This document shows, piece after piece, positions 61,832-64,000 of a DNA stretch of 64,000 bases. Source of the DNA: Bacteroidales bacterium (GTDB lineage: Bacteria > Bacteroidota > Bacteroidia > Bacteroidales > Lentimicrobiaceae); NCBI GenBank assembly GCA_016705005.1, contig JADIZB010000011.1, positions 24,895-88,894 of the forward strand, written 5' to 3'. Position 1 is the first letter of the stretch, and the number at the start of each line of letters is the position of its first letter. Under the pieces are notes generated by a model that saw only the letters and a list, made by a program, of their open reading frames with translations, did no database searches and was not told where the DNA came from. Made by a program: the position numbers and the translations under genes.

Positions 61832-62467
61832 CTATTTGAGTCCGAACCGTCCGGCAATTTCCTGCCGTTCGTCCCAGGCATCCGGGGCACTGCAAAGTCC
61901 GAATTTTTCAATCAATCGTTCGTGTTCCTTTTGCTTTGCTTCAGAACCTTCAGGAAAACCATTTTCAGGGGTCAGCTCATAAAAAACACGTTCCAGATAT
62001 TCTTCGAAGGGCTGGTTGAAATACATGTCGATAAACCTCAGAGGCTTGTCTGAAGCATTGAAGAATGTATGTTTGATCATGCGTGGCCTCAGGTGCCAGC
62101 CACCGGCTTCAATATGAACAATCTCCTTGTCCATCAGTATACTTGCGGTTCCTTCCAGTACAAGCATCAGCTCGTCCAATTCTTTGTGCCAGTGCGGTGC
62201 AGGCCCCATGGTTTTGGGAGCTACAGCACATTCAACGCTTGAGTATAATCCATTCGTCATGGCCGACCGTACCCAGGTTCTGATGGCCATACCTCCATTG
62301 TGATCCAGGGGTGGCAGGGCGGGCAGCAACATCTGCTTCATCGGTTCATTGTCAGCTCCTGGAGGCACCTGGGCAAATGAATTGCCGATGGCTCCGAGTC
62401 CACTATGCGCCATAGCGCCGAATGCGGTTAACAATCCTGCGGATAACAGGAAGTTACGTCTTTCCAT
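61832..62467 (-). CDS. cupin-domain protein with Tat-like signal
   Basis: The 211-aa protein begins ERRNFLLSAGLLTAFGAMAHSGLGA, a signal resembling twin-arginine substrates (RRNFL). The cupin core (about 60-150) holds metal-ligand histidines in APHWHKELDELMLVLEGTASILMDKEIVHIEAGGWHLRPRMIKHTFFNAS. The C-terminal part is helical (SEAKQKEHERLIEKFGL). It is probably a periplasmic metal-dependent cupin; the reaction is unknown. It is transcribed alone between repeat islands. Confidence 0.83.
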   Translation of the reverse strand: MERRNFLLSAGLLTAFGAMAHSGLGAIGNSFAQVPPGADNEPMKQMLLPALPPLDHNGGMAIRTWVRSAMTNGLYSSVECAVAPKTMGPAPHWHKELDELMLVLEGTASILMDKEIVHIEAGGWHLRPRMIKHTFFNASDKPLRFIDMYFNQPFEEYLERVFYELTPENGFPEGSEAKQKEHERLIEKFGLCSAPDAWDERQEIAGRFGLK

Positions 62468-62689
62468 ATTTGTATTTTAAGTTATGATCAATAGATTTCC
62501 AATCTGAATAAGATGGGCATTTAATCCTTTACATTAATGGTTCAGACGCATTCAGAAGGGTGATGTAAAGTATGGAAAGAGGAACCGAGGGATAAATAAC
62601 ACAGGTGGCTCATCTATGTTACCGGGAAGTGGCATATTAACAGATAATTAACATCCGGGGGACGGTTTATCCGTCGGGTTTTAAGCTCA

Positions 62690-62810
62690 AAGTTTAAAGT
62701 TCAAAGCTCAAAGTTTCAAAAAGTTTACCCGCCTTTGGCGGGCTCAAAGTTTAACCGACGTAACGAAAGTGAAGGCGGGCTCAAAGTTCAAAGTTCAAAC
62801 CTACCGTTGG
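62690..62810. repeat. AAAGTTC word repeats with CCCGCC-TTT-GGCGGG palindrome
   Basis: 7-bp words CAAAGTT/CAAAGCT repeat at 62691-62725, are split by the palindrome at 62728-62742, and resume at 62743-62799. A second half-site GGCGGGCTCAAAG lies at 62774. No coding sequence was found in the 458-bp gap between the cupin and HU genes. Confidence 0.8.
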
Positions 62811-62870
62811 CGCGCATCTCCTGTCGTGTGCTTCCACAATGCTTCAGGCTGAAAGATTTTCTATAACATA

Positions 62871-62898
62871 AAAAAGGCCCCGATCCATGATCCGGGCC
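62871..62898 (-). terminator. Rho-independent terminator after the HU gene
   Basis: On the minus strand GGCCCGGATC and GATCGGGGCC pair with one mismatch around ATG and are followed by TTTTTT. It lies 28 bp after the HU stop. Confidence 0.88.
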
Positions 62899-62926
62899 CA
62901 ATGCGGTATTACAGGGAATCCTGTAT

Positions 62927-63199
62927 TTACTTTAATCCATCCCTGAGGGCTTTCCCTGCTTTGAATTTAGGAACTTTGGCGGCCTTGATCTGGAGAGCGG
63001 CACCGGTTTTGGGATTACGGCCGGTCCTGGCAGCCCTTGAGGAAACTGAAAATGAGCCAAATCCGGCAATTTCAACACTTCCACCATTTTTTAATTCTTC
63101 AGCCACAGTTTCATGGTAGCTGTCAATGGCACTTTTGGCCTGTACTTTTGTAATTCCTGCCTTCTGGGCAATGGCACCGATTAAATCTGATTTGTTCAT
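62927..63199 (-). CDS. HU/IHF family DNA-binding protein
   Basis: The 90-aa protein has the standard length. It begins MNKSDLIGAIAQKAGITKVQAKSAIDSYHETV (dimerisation helices). The beta-arm region GSVEIAGFGSFSVSSRAARTGRNPKTGAALQIKAAKVPKFKAGKALRD has the HU signature GFGxF and the intercalating NPxT (RNPKTG). It bends and compacts the chromosome. It is transcribed alone with a clear terminator. Confidence 0.95.
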   Translation of the reverse strand: MNKSDLIGAIAQKAGITKVQAKSAIDSYHETVAEELKNGGSVEIAGFGSFSVSSRAARTGRNPKTGAALQIKAAKVPKFKAGKALRDGLK

Positions 63200-63340
63200 A
63201 GCTTTTGTCTTAATGTGAATAAATGGAGTTTCAGGCTGTTTTTTAAAACAATTCAGTTATACAACAGAAAAACCCAATGGTTGTTTGATTGACGTCATAT
63301 TTCCTTGTGTGCAAAGGGATTTTGAGGATAAGCACTTGGG

Positions 63341-63540
63341 ATGTTTGAGGTTCGTTCGATGGTCCAATGCGCTTCGCGTTCAATGGCTGAGCCGTTCCTT
63401 GCGCTTCGCGCGTTCAACGGTTCAATGCGCTTCGCGCGTTCAATGGCTTCGCCGTTCAAATGTTCAATGGTTTCGTCCTTCCATGCGCTTCGCGCATTCG
63501 GGGTTTGTAGGGCGACTTTGAGAGGGAGCGAAGGAGCGAC
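63341..63540. repeat. low-complexity GCGCTTCGCGC repeat tract
   Basis: Palindromic words GCGCTTCGCG(C) occur at about 63368, 63400, 63428 and 63484, alternating with TTCAATGG/TTCAACGG/TTCAAATG words. Apparent open frames here are made of the repeats and are not genes. Confidence 0.8.
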
Positions 63541-63559
63541 TTAAGCAGAGAACGAAGAA

Positions 63560-63667
63560 ACTTAAGCGACCACTCAGGCACTAAGATCACTCAGGGTCAC
63601 TAAGAATTTGTTTTTGAGCAGCTTAATGAATAAATCCCTGATAATAAATGAATGTCACGCTGAGCGA
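63560..63667. repeat. 108-bp direct repeat, copy 1
   Basis: Starts ACTTAAGCGACCACTCAGG, continues through CACTAAGATCACTCAGGGTC and ends GTCACGCTGAGCGA. It is identical to 63893-64000, giving a 333-bp period. The intervening DNA is made of GAGCGACTTAAGCGA-type words and CTAATGTG words. Confidence 0.9.
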
Positions 63668-63892
63668 AGTCGAAGCGCTTATCATTGTCTATCCTTCGAC
63701 TCATCACAAGTGGAGCGATATTGCGATGGAGCGACTTAAGCGATTGAAGAGACTTAAGCGAGGGAGCGACCTCAGCGAAAGAATGCGACTAATATTACTA
63801 ATGTGACCTATGTGCCTAATGTGGTAAAAAAACTTAGTTCAGGGGTTTAATGCCCTGCGGGCGTTAAAGAGGCGACTGAAGCGAAAGAAGAG

Positions 63893-64000
63893 ACTTAAGC
63901 GACCACTCAGGCACTAAGATCACTCAGGGTCACTAAGAATTTGTTTTTGAGCAGCTTAATGAATAAATCCCTGATAATAAATGAATGTCACGCTGAGCGA
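63893..64000. repeat. 108-bp direct repeat, copy 2 (reaches window end)
   Basis: Identical to 63560-63667 for all 108 bases available, and probably continues past the window, since copy 1 goes on with AGTCGAAGCG. No gene lies between HU and the window end (801 bp). Confidence 0.9.

Noticed and set aside
63285..63544. Overlapping plus-strand frames of 67-78 codons
   Set aside because: They are translated repeat words (MRFAHS, NGSMRFA) and not proteins.

Overview
The window reads as chromosomal DNA from a member of Bacteroidota, probably an uncultured Bacteroidales or Marinilabiliales-type bacterium (inference from content, not a search). The signs are four proteins with C-terminal type IX secretion (T9SS) sorting domains, several TonB-dependent receptors with carboxypeptidase-like N-domains, HmuY-type lipoproteins, promoters of the Bacteroidetes form TTG-N19-21-TAnnTTTG, weak Shine-Dalgarno sites, and Bacteroidota families such as DUF4294 and the long aromatic amino acid hydroxylase. 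No tRNA, rRNA or CRISPR array was found.

Layout. 0-8.2 kb holds housekeeping and envelope genes: partial rho, gcvT, comB, an M49 peptidase, a porin, a rhodanese-like Cys-rich protein, and an OmpA protein with TSP3 repeats. 8.2-11.7 kb is a first arsenic operon on the minus strand (arsR-arsC-arsM-acr3). 12.2-13.3 kb carries a MauE/thioredoxin-like protein and a 58-aa lipoprotein. 14.1-18.4 kb holds a tandem pair of secreted beta-helix proteins. 18.7-23.4 kb has a hybrid histidine kinase with DUF4395, then crcB-DUF190-DsrE. 23.6-27.8 kb has a peroxiredoxin and a second arsenic cluster (arsR-permease-small thioredoxin-ArsF-ArsG) interrupted by a four-helix-bundle (23S intervening-sequence-type) gene. 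28-38.7 kb holds agmatinase, a DUF486 protein, a giant M6 protease, and the tyrosine degradation genes hmgA-hppD-fahA plus a flavin reductase. 38.7-45.7 kb has a HmuY/TonB receptor operon and the aromatic amino acid hydroxylase. 45.8-55.5 kb holds a glycosyltransferase with miaA, a TonB receptor with a DUF2271 protein, pcm, an oxidoreductase, a lipoprotein and a polyprenyl-phosphate sugar transferase. 55.9-63.2 kb has DUF4294, clpX, clpP, tig, an M15 peptidase, a cupin and an HU protein. The last 800 bp are non-coding repeats.

Together the genes suggest an environmental bacterium coping with inorganic arsenic (reduction, methylation, efflux) and possibly organoarsenicals (ArsP/ArsF/ArsG-type proteins). 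It can convert phenylalanine or tyrosine through homogentisate, although tyrosine aminotransferase and maleylacetoacetate isomerase are not in the window. It secretes large proteins by T9SS.

The most unusual signal is not a gene. At least eight intergenic seams carry 'word' tracts: 7- or 8-bp fuzzy tandem repeats with a different word at each locus. They often start within 0-5 nt of a stop codon, are often paired in inverted orientation around a short core or a small gene, and several contain a GC-rich palindrome of the form CCNGCC-N3/4-GGCNGG. Both arsenic operons are invaded at gene seams by such islands. In one the cargo between the inverted words is the four-helix-bundle gene.
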